Part shown: positions 51,363-61,264 of the stretch, piece by piece
Layout of the letters: each line of letters starts with the position of its first letter
Numbering within the stretch: position 1 is the first letter of the stretch
Source: CAVQBP01 sp963740945
GTDB lineage: Bacteria; Bacteroidota; Ignavibacteria; Ignavibacteriales; Ignavibacteriaceae
Reading direction: 5' to 3'
NCBI GenBank assembly: GCA_963740945.1
Contig: CAVUGE010000043.1
Coordinates: 62,001-126,000, forward strand
Length of the DNA: 64,000 nt
The notes under the pieces: model-generated
What the model saw: only the letters and a program-made list of their open reading frames with translations
Database searches by the model: none
Told to the model about the DNA's origin: nothing
Made by a program: the position numbers and the translations under genes

Positions 51363-54300
51363 ATGAAAACAGTATTGTTCGTTCGTACGGGAAGTAAGAG
51401 TATTTTTGACGGATCAGTGAACGGAACTTCACTGAAATTAAATGGTGACATCGCAGCAACTAAAACTGAAAACCAATTTCAAATTAACAAAGGCTTTGTT
51501 GAGGCAGGTATTTTACCCGGACTCGATGGAAAAGGCGTCTTTACACTTGAAGCTACTGTTGCTCCTACAGCAGTCCTTGGCAGCCGGCAGAACATTATTG
51601 AATCTCAAACTCCACCTGTTGCTTTATTTATCGATGATAAAGGCTTTCTTGTTGGGAGTGTTAATGTGAGCACCGGATGGAAATCAATTACAAGTAATAT
51701 GGCTTTTACCGCAGGCAAATCTTATCATGTGCGGTTTTCAAGAGATGCAAACGGCAATCTTAACCTTGAAATTGATGATAAGAATGTAGGAACACTTGCA
51801 TTACCCGGTGCTTTGCAGCCTGTGGGCACATTAGGATTTAGAATCGGTACAGGTATGGATGGTAATGCTTATCAATATAAAGGTATAATTGGAAATGTTC
51901 AAATCCGTAATGGCGTTTTTACTTCTGCCGAATGGAATAAAAGGTTAACAAATGCTAACAATTTACAGGAAAAAATAAAAGCTAAATTAGGTATCAATAT
52001 TCCTGTACAAGTATTTCCAGGGTTAGATGAAAGTAATATTCGTCTGCAGGTAATTAAAGAGATTATGAATGCAGCCGGAGTTGAAAAAATAAGTGATCTG
52101 GATACTCTCCGAATAAGTGTTCCAACCAAAATATCGAAGGGGAAGGTTTTAGTAGCTAATAAAAAGAGTGACACATCGAAAATCAATTGGAAATCCGTAG
52201 CAGTTAATTTTAAAAATTCTACTACTGCAGAAAAACAAACACAACTTGCGAAATTCTTACCTAATAGGAATAGTCTAAAAATTCTGAAAACAGCAAAATT
52301 GGATGCTGTATTAACTGGAACTGCTACTACCGGCAGTGCTGCTGGTTCCACATTAAGTCACTCTACCGGCACTACTATTGGTTCTACATTAAGTCACACT
52401 GCAGGCAGCACTATTGGCTCCACTTTAAGTCACACCAATTTTGGAGGAACAACCACTACAGGAACACTCACAAGCGAAACATTAACAAAGACTATTAAGT
52501 TATACCCCAGCAATACTAAACTTAGCGATCTATTAGATATCAATAAAATAGATCTAACTGTTAAAGATAAAGATTTACTAGTTAGTAATCTTGAATCAAA
52601 AACGCCATCACTGTGGTTAGGATTGAGCCAAATGCCCCAAACCTTTACATTGAAAACATTACCGCTTAATACTTCAGTAATCATTGCCGGAAATCTTGAT
52701 CTTACTGATACTCAAGTTATAATCGAACCGGATGTTGAGAAACTTTATATAATTGCCGAAAATGTGATTTGTGGACCTAATGCAAAAATTACCTGGCGTA
52801 AACCGGGTGGATTTACCCCTGGAAGACTATCTAATCCGGATTTAAATGGACGCGGATGGAGCGGTGTACAAACAAAGCCAAATTCTTTTGATGGTTTGGA
52901 TGGTGAAGATGGTAGAGCAGGTGAAAGTGGTATTAATGGAGCAAGGGGTCTTAATGCTCCAAGTCTGGAAATGTGGGTAAAAAATTTAACTAATGTTCCG
53001 TCAATTGATCTAAGCGGCGAGAATGGGATTATCGGCGGCAGAGGACAAAATGGAGGTAATGGTGGTAGCGGTGCCGATGGTCATCTCGGAGAGGTTACCG
53101 ATATTCTGGTCACTTCATGGTGCAGTAAAGATCCAGGAGATGGGGGAAATGGAGGAGACGGAGGTCATGGGGGAAATGGTGGAAGAGGCGGCAATGGAGG
53201 TAATGGTGGTAATATAACCATAGGTGTATTGGATGGAACACTTTCAGCAACTGTTACTGCAGGTCAGTTTCAATGGAAAAATCAAGGAGGTCAAATAGGT
53301 AGGGGTGCACCGGGAGGTTCGGGTGGTTTTGGAGGCCGGGGAGGCAGGAGCGGTGCAGGAGAAAAATGTCATGATGCAAAAAATGGTAATAGCGGTGCAC
53401 AGGGTCAGCCTGGCAGCATCGGAGCTGATGGAAACAGCAACGGTTCGGATGCAAATGACAGCTTCTTTGAATTTTCAGAAGATGACTGGAATGAATTATT
53501 AACCCGACCGTTTATAACCGAGATCAATCCGAATGACGTATTTCCAGGTAATGTAATTACAATTAAAGGCAGCCTTTTTGTTGCCAACGATCGAGTTATA
53601 ATAAATGGTTCTGCTTCATTGATACCCATTGTTAATGCTGATGAAAGCATCTCGGTAACAATACCGCTAAATATTACAGGGGGCACAAAATCCGTTTATG
53701 TCCAACGTGCTTCCGATAATACTGAAAGCAACCGTATCCCTATTCGTGTAAAACCACAGCTTGATAATCTTCCACCTTCATTAGCTCCGGATACCGACGT
53801 AACCATTACAGGCAAGGCATTTTTGGTAAATGCTTCAGTATTAATAGATGGGAATGCAATTCCGGGAAATGTGAATCCTAATGGTACACAAATAACATTT
53901 ACAATGGTAGGTACGGGTGGAACAGGCAGCAGTGGTGGTTCTGTCACCGTATCTGTGCGTAACCCTGACGGTCTTGTTAGCAACACGCGCACTGCTACAA
54001 AACCTCGAATACTAGAAATACCATTCACCTTTGGTGAGAACGATCTTCCATTTCCCAATTTTTCAGATGGTATTCCTTCATGGGATACATATGAGGAAAC
54101 TTTTGGAGCTGATGAAGTCTGGCATGAATTACTTGATCCTATTTTTGGTCATCCGATTTTGACAGCTGCTTATTACGAATTTTATAATTATTTTTTGAAA
54201 GGTCAAGCAAATGGAGGATTAGCAACGGGTTTCTGCACTTCACTTGCTAGCTTTGTAGCCGATAAGTTATGGAAAGGTGAAAATGACACACATACTATAA

Positions 54301-55481
54301 CTAAAGACAGCATTCACAAGCTGCTTACAGCAGTCCATGGCAAGCTGCTCAGCCGCGAATCGCTACTTCATTTTCATGACCAGGGCAGGCAGGCGATTGC
54401 AAGAGTAGAGTTGACAGCAAGGCAGATTGAAAGAACATTTTTAACGGGGTGCGACAGAAATGTTGCTCCTCTTTTATTTTTCATTCCTTCGGGTGAGGTC
54501 TGGGATTCGGGTTATTTCGACAAGCTCAGCGATTCACATTGTATTATGCCTTACCGCTTTGTTTATCCGGATGGTCATCCGGGTCCTCAGCTCAGTGCCG
54601 ATGGAAGCACAACTATCTCAAGCCTGGATGGAGTTCAATTATTTTGCTGGGATTGTAATAATCCTGGCAGCAATAATTGCAGATTGGAGTTTAGAATGGA
54701 TTCCGGTGTTTTAAATTATTCTTATTTTCCCGGCGGTGCTATGGAATTTGACAGCACACAGGGAATTACGCTTGGATTCTGGACCAACGGTGATTATAAT
54801 CTGGCAGATCATGATCTTCCTTTTAGCGGACCTTTCGGGCTTACTAGCTTTATTATTGATTTCTTATTGAGCCCTGCTGATTTGGAGATAACCGACGAAA
54901 ATGGTTTAAGAGTCGGAAATTTCAATAATAAAATTTATAGTGAAATGCCCGACAGTCATCCATGCTATTTGATTAAGGGTGCTTATTTATTGCCGGTTGG
55001 GAAAAGCTTTACACGTGATATTGTAGGTAATGGAAATGGGAATTACACTTTCAATAGTATTATGCCCGATGGTACCACAATCAAGCTTGAGAATGTTACT
55101 ACACAACCAGGGCATAGAGATACACTGCTTGTAAATTCGGATGCTTCACAGATACGCTTTGCACCGCAAATCGAAAAAGATTTCACTATTACTTTTTCAA
55201 AGCTGGTGGACAATCAAGTTAGATCGTTAGCTCTAAGCGGTGTCGGTGGGGGACCCGGAACGGAAATGGATGTTACTGTAGCCCCTGATCTCAGTCTTTT
55301 CAGACTTGGTAATCGAAGCTCTGCTAAAAATGTCACCGTTAAAGCTTTCTCAGTAGATAAGGCGAATGCTATTCCTGTAAATAAAAATGCTGCAGTAGCA
55401 TTACCCAACAATAACGATTTGGTAGTTACTGTCAGCGATTGGAAAACGATAGACCTGAACGTTGAGACACTTGCTTTTTAA
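51363..55481 (+). CDS. Large multi-domain protein: LamG-like, Gly-rich, IPT/TIG and papain-like region
   Basis: 1372 residues, no signal peptide visible (starts MKTVLFVRTGSKSIFDGSVN). Residues about 30-195 are a concanavalin/LamG-like fold (FTLEATVAPTA, SYHVRFSRDANG, GNAYQYKGIIGNVQIRNG). About 320-365 is a Ser/Thr-rich stretch with the unit GSTLSH in three copies. About 505-700 is Gly-rich and collagen-like (GLDGEDGRAGESG, GGNGGDGGHGGNGGRGG). About 715-890 carries two IPT/TIG-like domains. About 935-1120 has a candidate papain-like site: GGLATGFCTSLAS (C958), DSHCIMPYRFVYPDG (H1059), LFCWDCNNPG (D1097). The rest is beta-rich. AAGGAG precedes the ATG. Function unknown; surface or secreted enzyme is inferred. 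A terminator follows at 55541. Confidence 0.75.
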   Translation: MKTVLFVRTGSKSIFDGSVNGTSLKLNGDIAATKTENQFQINKGFVEAGILPGLDGKGVFTLEATVAPTAVLGSRQNIIESQTPPVALFIDDKGFLVGSVNVSTGWKSITSNMAFTAGKSYHVRFSRDANGNLNLEIDDKNVGTLALPGALQPVGTLGFRIGTGMDGNAYQYKGIIGNVQIRNGVFTSAEWNKRLTNANNLQEKIKAKLGINIPVQVFPGLDESNIRLQVIKEIMNAAGVEKISDLDTLRISVPTKISKGKVLVANKKSDTSKINWKSVAVNFKNSTTAEKQTQLAKFLPNRNSLKILKTAKLDAVLTGTATTGSAAGSTLSHSTGTTIGSTLSHTAGSTIGSTLSHTNFGGTTTTGTLTSETLTKTIKLYPSNTKLSDLLDINKIDLTVKDKDLLVSNLESKTPSLWLGLSQMPQTFTLKTLPLNTSVIIAGNLDLTDTQVIIEPDVEKLYIIAENVICGPNAKITWRKPGGFTPGRLSNPDLNGRGWSGVQTKPNSFDGLDGEDGRAGESGINGARGLNAPSLEMWVKNLTNVPSIDLSGENGIIGGRGQNGGNGGSGADGHLGEVTDILVTSWCSKDPGDGGNGGDGGHGGNGGRGGNGGNGGNITIGVLDGTLSATVTAGQFQWKNQGGQIGRGAPGGSGGFGGRGGRSGAGEKCHDAKNGNSGAQGQPGSIGADGNSNGSDANDSFFEFSEDDWNELLTRPFITEINPNDVFPGNVITIKGSLFVANDRVIINGSASLIPIVNADESISVTIPLNITGGTKSVYVQRASDNTESNRIPIRVKPQLDNLPPSLAPDTDVTITGKAFLVNASVLIDGNAIPGNVNPNGTQITFTMVGTGGTGSSGGSVTVSVRNPDGLVSNTRTATKPRILEIPFTFGENDLPFPNFSDGIPSWDTYEETFGADEVWHELLDPIFGHPILTAAYYEFYNYFLKGQANGGLATGFCTSLASFVADKLWKGENDTHTITKDSIHKLLTAVHGKLLSRESLLHFHDQGRQAIARVELTARQIERTFLTGCDRNVAPLLFFIPSGEVWDSGYFDKLSDSHCIMPYRFVYPDGHPGPQLSADGSTTISSLDGVQLFCWDCNNPGSNNCRLEFRMDSGVLNYSYFPGGAMEFDSTQGITLGFWTNGDYNLADHDLPFSGPFGLTSFIIDFLLSPADLEITDENGLRVGNFNNKIYSEMPDSHPCYLIKGAYLLPVGKSFTRDIVGNGNGNYTFNSIMPDGTTIKLENVTTQPGHRDTLLVNSDASQIRFAPQIEKDFTITFSKLVDNQVRSLALSGVGGGPGTEMDVTVAPDLSLFRLGNRSSAKNVTVKAFSVDKANAIPVNKNAAVALPNNNDLVVTVSDWKTIDLNVETLAF

Positions 55482-55540
55482 TTTATTAAGCAAGAAGAAG
55501 AATCTAAAACAATATTTTTCTAAATTTAATCGGAACAAAA

Positions 55541-55569
55541 CCTGGCTGTGAAATGCAGCCAGGATTTTT
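55541..55569 (+). terminator. Rho-independent terminator
   Basis: Perfect 8-bp stem CCTGGCTG / CAGCCAGG (55541-55548, 55556-55563), 7-base loop, then a run of five T. It lies 60 bases after the 1372-residue gene. On the other strand it is weaker, so it mainly serves the plus-strand gene; the remaining 200 bases up to 55778 hold nothing else I could identify. Confidence 0.85.
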
Positions 55570-55778
55570 ACTTTGAAGATATGAACTTTTATTTCATACA
55601 AAAACTAAGTATGTAAGCAGGCAATTTAAGAAAGCAGTAAGAACAGCGAAACAAAATGGTAGAATTCATTCCTATTTGCTCCGACCTTCGTTTACTTAAC
55701 TTTTTAAATCATAGTTTTGGAGATAAGAACCTGCTCAATATAAAAGAAAAGTTGCTATCGTTTCCTTCTTAATGACAT

Positions 55779-57779
55779 TCATAAACTGGTTTTTAACACT
55801 TCATATCCTGTAGGCCGCTTTATTATCAAATCTTTAGCATTTTTATCTACCTTAAATTTCATTTCTTCACCTGGCTGAAGTTCGTTTATAATTGTTTTTG
55901 TATTACCTGCCTCAACTTGGTATCCCATTATTGCATAACCCGGTATACCGTTATTTCCCATTATTGTAATACTAATATCGTTATCATTCTTTTCTATTTT
56001 TTTGATTATTACCGGTGAACTAATACTCTTTAATGTATCATAAGAAGGTTTGGTAATTAAATGAATATCACATACACCGTGTACTCGTTGAGGATAATTA
56101 TATGTATGATCTTCACCCATATGAGTACGGTAATCATTTAGACAGAAATATATAGCACCGCTAATATTGGGCACATCCGAAAACATTTTAATTTGCTGAA
56201 CCATTTCACGGCAGCGTCTTGCATCTCCGCCTTTAAATGCCGGTTCACAAAGTCCCCACTCTGAAATTACCAATGGTTTATCAGGATAATCCTGACATAT
56301 TTTTTTAAGGTGATATGGAATACTTTCAATACTTTCTTTGTACCATGTTGAGTAATATTCATTAAACATCAATACATCACCTATTTCGCCAGCGTCATCA
56401 GGAAGTTTTGGGTAATCTGATTTGTGCATTCCGAGACGGTTGCTAACGTAATTTACCAATCGAGAAGAATCAATTGACTTTGCAAAGTGATACAATTTAT
56501 TTATGGATGAAATATTTAAAGTATCGCGGCTTTCCAATTCATTCCCAATACCCCAGGCAATAATGCACGGGTGATTAAAGTGTTCGTTAATCATTTCATT
56601 AAGTTGTTTGCATCCCAATTTCAGTAAAGTATCATTTAGCATAGTTGCCGGGCCCCAGTATGGAATTTCTTCCTGAACTAATATTCCATGACGGTCGCAC
56701 CAATCAAATACATAATCATCCTGCTGCCAATGAAAGCGTGTAAAAACACAGTTAGCTTTTTTCATTAGCTTTAAATTTTTTACAAGATCTTCTTTAGTTT
56801 CTGCCATTCCATGTTCCAATGTTGAGCCGGGCATCCATTCTACTCCCATTAACCTAACCGGTTCACCGCTTAAAACAATGCGATGGCCTTTAACTTTAAT
56901 ACTTCTAAAACCGAATACTGCACTAAGTTCATCAATTTTCTTGCCTGCTATTCCTTCCGTTATGATTATTTTATAAAGATCGGGATGATCAAAATCCCAT
57001 TTTTTTATATTCTTCAAAGTGAGTCCGGAATTATACGAACCTTTTTTGAATACCGTTTTCAGTTTTCCCGAAAATATCGTATCTGCGGTGGGTTGATTTT
57101 CCTCAATAATTTTTGCGTTAAAAGTTATTTCCTCAGGATTTGAAACCGAAGCATCAAGTAATTTAACACTTATATTAGCTACGCCTGAATTGCCATTGGG
57201 TGTTGCGGCAACATGGATATATTCCATAGCCTTTCGTTCAGTTGAAACCAAATAAACATTTCTAATTATGCCTCCGTCGTTTGGCCAGTCATAGGATCCT
57301 AAGAAAGGGATATTGTCGCGCGAATAAGAATTACTTACTTTAACAATAACTCTATTTAAGCCCGGTTTTATAAAAGGCGTAATGTCAACAAAAAAGCGGG
57401 TATATCCGCAGCCGATATGAGAACCGGCTTTTTGTCCGTTGACGTAAACAATTGCATCATGGTACACGGCATCAAACTGCAGCCGGACAAGCTTTTTCAT
57501 TTGCTGTTTTGCAATTTCAAAATCACGTTGATACCATGCGGTTCCCGAATATCCTTCAAGACCATGCATTACATTCCAAGTATGGGGCACGACAACAGTT
57601 CTTGAATCCGAATTAGGCAAACCGTTCAATGCCCAATTATTTGATTCACCGACTCCGGTGGAATCTACCGTAAACTGCCATTTGCCGCTGAGCAATTTTT
57701 GTTCTTTCAATGTTTGTGCATTGCAGAATGAATAAAATAATATTACCGAGAATAAAATTTTAACAAAACTGTTTTTCAT
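55779..57779 (-). CDS. Exported glycoside hydrolase family 2 (beta-glucuronidase/beta-galactosidase type)
   Basis: 666 residues with a signal peptide (1-21, ending CNAQ). Sugar-binding beta domain (about 30-180, VVVPHTWNVMHGLEGYSGTA, FDAVYHDAIVYVNGQKAG), Ig-like domain, then a TIM barrel with the catalytic acid/base in IAWGIGNELESRD (NE) and the nucleophile Glu in KPLVISEWGL. A short C-terminal domain ends the protein. The size and the second-domain pattern lean toward the beta-glucuronidase/beta-galactosidase branch; the substrate is not certain. It is the third gene of a minus-strand sugar locus behind the DUF5107 gene (49 bases). Confidence 0.9.
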   Translation of the reverse strand: MKNSFVKILFSVILFYSFCNAQTLKEQKLLSGKWQFTVDSTGVGESNNWALNGLPNSDSRTVVVPHTWNVMHGLEGYSGTAWYQRDFEIAKQQMKKLVRLQFDAVYHDAIVYVNGQKAGSHIGCGYTRFFVDITPFIKPGLNRVIVKVSNSYSRDNIPFLGSYDWPNDGGIIRNVYLVSTERKAMEYIHVAATPNGNSGVANISVKLLDASVSNPEEITFNAKIIEENQPTADTIFSGKLKTVFKKGSYNSGLTLKNIKKWDFDHPDLYKIIITEGIAGKKIDELSAVFGFRSIKVKGHRIVLSGEPVRLMGVEWMPGSTLEHGMAETKEDLVKNLKLMKKANCVFTRFHWQQDDYVFDWCDRHGILVQEEIPYWGPATMLNDTLLKLGCKQLNEMINEHFNHPCIIAWGIGNELESRDTLNISSINKLYHFAKSIDSSRLVNYVSNRLGMHKSDYPKLPDDAGEIGDVLMFNEYYSTWYKESIESIPYHLKKICQDYPDKPLVISEWGLCEPAFKGGDARRCREMVQQIKMFSDVPNISGAIYFCLNDYRTHMGEDHTYNYPQRVHGVCDIHLITKPSYDTLKSISSPVIIKKIEKNDNDISITIMGNNGIPGYAIMGYQVEAGNTKTIINELQPGEEMKFKVDKNAKDLIIKRPTGYEVLKTSL

Positions 57780-57828
57780 GATAAGTACCCTTTGGAAAAG
57801 TTAACTTTTATTTTTAATTAAATATTTG

Positions 57829-60800
57829 TTAATCATTTGCAATGGTCAGATGAACAATAGCTCCGAGATGATTTATATCCAGTTCCAGTGTTTTTTGTAA
57901 ATTAAAGTGGGCTTTTTCTTTATTTCCGAACCCTAAAAAACCTAGCCCAATAAGGTAATTACAATTTATTTGATTGCGGCGGTTAAGATCTTCTTCCCAT
58001 ATCAGCATATCCGGTAATGAAACGGCAAAATAATCCATCTTCACATTATCAGATAAATGGCTTGTTCCGTAACTTATCAATTTATTGAAATAGTCATGAG
58101 CTTTTTCTTTTTGTCCCAGCTTTAATAACGCTAATCCCTGGTAAAAAATCTTATCGGGAGTTTGATCGTTATAAAAGAATGCATTGGAAGGTTCTGAAGT
58201 GCCGGATGAAGCTTTCACAAAATAGATTTGCGCATTTTGATTATCTCCCTCAGCTTCATAAACACAACCGATATGGAAATCAATATCGTTTTCTTTCGTC
58301 CCGAATAGTTTTCCTTCTCCTAAATTTTCCGGATAATTTTTAGCCGCGAAAAATAGTTCAAGCGCTTCTCCGAATCTGTTTTCGCTAAAAGCAATATTGC
58401 CTAATTCAACCTGACTGATAACATATTGGCCGGTTACCTTTCCTTCGCCGCCTTCCCAAGGATGGAATTTATGATTCAAAATTAATCCTTTTGCAACTTC
58501 ATATTCGCCGACTTGATTATAAAGCGTTATTTTTTCAAGGTATAAATCGTCACGCGATTCAACAAGCGCCGAATATCTTTCAAGAAAAGCCAGCCTTTCC
58601 GAAGCCGGTTTTCCCAGCTTTTTATAAAGTTGATCAAGCTCCATGAGAATTCTGGCATCCGAAGTATCCAACTCGAATGCACGTTCTAATACTTCGAGCG
58701 CCTTCTCTTTTTCCCCATATTTATTATAATATATCAGAGCAAGATTACGCAAGACAGTTGGAAATTTATTATTCAGTGATATGGACATTTCCCAACATGA
58801 AAGAGCTTCATCATATTGACGGTTAGCATACCAGAAATTGCCCAGATAATATGGAGCTTTACTATCATTATTATTTAGTGTAATAGCATCCTTTAATACC
58901 AATACCTCTTCAATACGATTTGGGAAACAATAGTCCGGTTTAATTTCGGATGCCTTTTGATAATATTTAAGCGCATCCGTTTTATTTCCCGAACAGGATG
59001 CAAAATATCCCAGGAAATAATAAATCATCGGATAAATAATTTTTTGATTTACCATTGTTTCCGAAAGCAATTTTGAGGCTTCATCAAATAAACCGGCGGA
59101 CGAATAATCCAAGGCATATTCGATGCAATTATGCTCCCAGCCGCGCATTAATTTATTTATTTCTTTTATTAGGGCACTTGCTTCTTCGTATTTTAACTCC
59201 CCGGTCAGCGATAGATATTTTTCAAATAAACAGCCGATGTTGAATTTATCGTAGGCAAGTGAGGATTCGATCAATTCCATTGCTTCGGATCTTTTGCCGA
59301 GTTTTCGCAGTGTTACTGCCTTAAGATGAATAGCTTTATGATTGTGCAGGTTTCTAGTTAATGACTTTTCTATCAGATCATTTGCCTCAATAAAATCATT
59401 TTTATAAACGGCTATTTGAGCAAGCGAGAAATAAGCGGCATCTTGCCACGCGGCATTCCAAACTGCTTTAAAAAATGTCTCATACGCTTCGTCTAATCTC
59501 CCCTGCAGTTTGAGCGAACAGCCTAAATTGTAATACGGTTCTCCGTCATAAGGATTCGGATTTCTTTTTGTAATTGTCGAGACGGCATTTCGAAAATATT
59601 TCTCGGCTTTTGCAAACTGACCGTGCCTCATCAGCCGCAGGCCCATTGAATTATTGCAGCGGATATCTCCGGGATCCCGTTTCAACGCATCCTTATAATA
59701 ATCCGTAGGATCATACGTTGCATGGCGGTATTGTTCCAAATGAATGCCTGTGAGATACAATTGCTCAATTTCATCTATTTCATACGGCGGCTTTGCCGGT
59801 GCAGCAGATTTAGGAACTTTTTCAATTTCATCTTTCTCCGGCAGCCATGCAACCAGAATTTTTCCTTTAGAATCGGTCACTTTAACTAACACTTCATGAT
59901 TCTTAATTTCTCTCTCTAAAGTGACTGATTTGTTAAATGATACCTCAGGAGAAAAATCGAATGTTTCACTAAACAGAATTTTTCCCTCATGATTCAATTC
60001 AACTTTTGCATTTTCATATAATGAAGTTGTATATACTTTTATTATTGCTTCGCCTTTATTTATCTCAAGATTAAGCATTGCCTCTTTAGTTGCATTCTTT
60101 ACGACGCCTATGTCTCGGTAAGGCATAAAATATTGTTTGAAGCTTTTCTCTTCATAAGGCATTAACCAGGAAAAGTCCGGTTGATTATCCGTAAAAACCC
60201 CGCACATTAATTCGATGTAAGGGCCGTTATTATCGGTTAAGTTTTTATCCCAGGTTTTCCCGAAATCTCCGTTTCCCCATGTCCATTGTTTTTTACCCGG
60301 TGATATATTATGATTTGCGATATGAAGTAAACCGCCGTGAGTATCATGTTCATATCCGCCGACAAAATCATATTTAGAACTTACGGCCATATAAGATGTG
60401 GGTACCGGTATATTTTTATACCTTGATATATCAACACCGGCGGAGTAATCTACATTATAATATTTCCCGGTAGCAATCGGATAAGTTGAAACATCACGTT
60501 TACCGTGGTCGAATACCGCATGAACATCGGGAGGAAATACAGATTGATAATGATCGTTAACATGTACTGCAGGATTAGCCCACCATAGAAATGTCTGAGG
60601 AAAAGGAGTTCGATTATATAATTTTACGCTAATTTCCAAATACGCTTTTTGAGGGTATAATGTAAATCCCATCAAACCTTTCGTACGGCTCATCCTTTCT
60701 ATCTCGTTACACCAAACAGTTTTACTGCCGTCTGAATTCTCTTCAAAACAAAAATCTAAAGGTTCAAAGGTACTTGGGCGATGATGCTGCGGCCAATTGA

Positions 60801-61152
60801 ACTCTATTCCGCCCGAGATCCATGGACCGGTAAGTCCTACAAATGCCGGTTTTATAACTTCGTTGTAATAAATAAAATGTCTTTGTTTTACTTTATCAAA
60901 TGCCATTTGAATCCGTCCGCCAAGCTCAGGCAAGATCATTATTTTCAAATACTTGTTTTCCAAAAAGCATGCATGATATGTTTTGTCTTTCTTTTCATCA
61001 AAGATTTTTTCAATGACAGGAAACGGATATACCGCTCCGCTGCTTCCTTGATAAACTCTTCTTTCGAGGAAGATAGGGTTTTTTTCAGGCTTTCCTACTC
61101 CATATGTTGGAATTATTATATTTTCTTCCCAAACTTTCACACTCGAATTCAT
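57829..61152 (-). CDS. DUF5107 domain protein with TPR region
   Basis: 1107 residues. The N-terminal 330 residues are the DUF5107 domain, with the typical HACFLENKYLKIMILPELGG, GPWISGGIEFNWPQHHRPST, GFTLYPQKAYLEISVKLYNR and FLWWANPAVHVNDHYQS. Structurally this resembles a galactose-mutarotase-like beta-sandwich. From about residue 460 come some fifteen TPR-like repeats (for example NNSMGLRLMRHGQFAKAEKY, EPYYNLGCSLKLQGRLDEAY). No signal peptide, so likely cytoplasmic. DUF5107 proteins often sit in loci for polysaccharide use; a role in binding or epimerising sugars is possible but unproven. Downstream of the sugar porter by 112 bases. Confidence 0.9.
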   Translation of the reverse strand: MNSSVKVWEENIIIPTYGVGKPEKNPIFLERRVYQGSSGAVYPFPVIEKIFDEKKDKTYHACFLENKYLKIMILPELGGRIQMAFDKVKQRHFIYYNEVIKPAFVGLTGPWISGGIEFNWPQHHRPSTFEPLDFCFEENSDGSKTVWCNEIERMSRTKGLMGFTLYPQKAYLEISVKLYNRTPFPQTFLWWANPAVHVNDHYQSVFPPDVHAVFDHGKRDVSTYPIATGKYYNVDYSAGVDISRYKNIPVPTSYMAVSSKYDFVGGYEHDTHGGLLHIANHNISPGKKQWTWGNGDFGKTWDKNLTDNNGPYIELMCGVFTDNQPDFSWLMPYEEKSFKQYFMPYRDIGVVKNATKEAMLNLEINKGEAIIKVYTTSLYENAKVELNHEGKILFSETFDFSPEVSFNKSVTLEREIKNHEVLVKVTDSKGKILVAWLPEKDEIEKVPKSAAPAKPPYEIDEIEQLYLTGIHLEQYRHATYDPTDYYKDALKRDPGDIRCNNSMGLRLMRHGQFAKAEKYFRNAVSTITKRNPNPYDGEPYYNLGCSLKLQGRLDEAYETFFKAVWNAAWQDAAYFSLAQIAVYKNDFIEANDLIEKSLTRNLHNHKAIHLKAVTLRKLGKRSEAMELIESSLAYDKFNIGCLFEKYLSLTGELKYEEASALIKEINKLMRGWEHNCIEYALDYSSAGLFDEASKLLSETMVNQKIIYPMIYYFLGYFASCSGNKTDALKYYQKASEIKPDYCFPNRIEEVLVLKDAITLNNNDSKAPYYLGNFWYANRQYDEALSCWEMSISLNNKFPTVLRNLALIYYNKYGEKEKALEVLERAFELDTSDARILMELDQLYKKLGKPASERLAFLERYSALVESRDDLYLEKITLYNQVGEYEVAKGLILNHKFHPWEGGEGKVTGQYVISQVELGNIAFSENRFGEALELFFAAKNYPENLGEGKLFGTKENDIDFHIGCVYEAEGDNQNAQIYFVKASSGTSEPSNAFFYNDQTPDKIFYQGLALLKLGQKEKAHDYFNKLISYGTSHLSDNVKMDYFAVSLPDMLIWEEDLNRRNQINCNYLIGLGFLGFGNKEKAHFNLQKTLELDINHLGAIVHLTIAND

Positions 61153-61264
61153 ATTTTATTTTTCTTTTTTATTGTGGTATTGAATCCATATAAATTAAAT
61201 TAAACATTGAACAATATGGAATTGTCCACTATCTATTTATGTTTCTCAAAATGTGTTACTGATC

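Noticed and set aside
51899..52684. Minus-strand open frames opposite the 1372-residue gene
   Set aside because: They are shadows of a Gly/Ser-rich gene on the plus strand; no signal or motif supports them.
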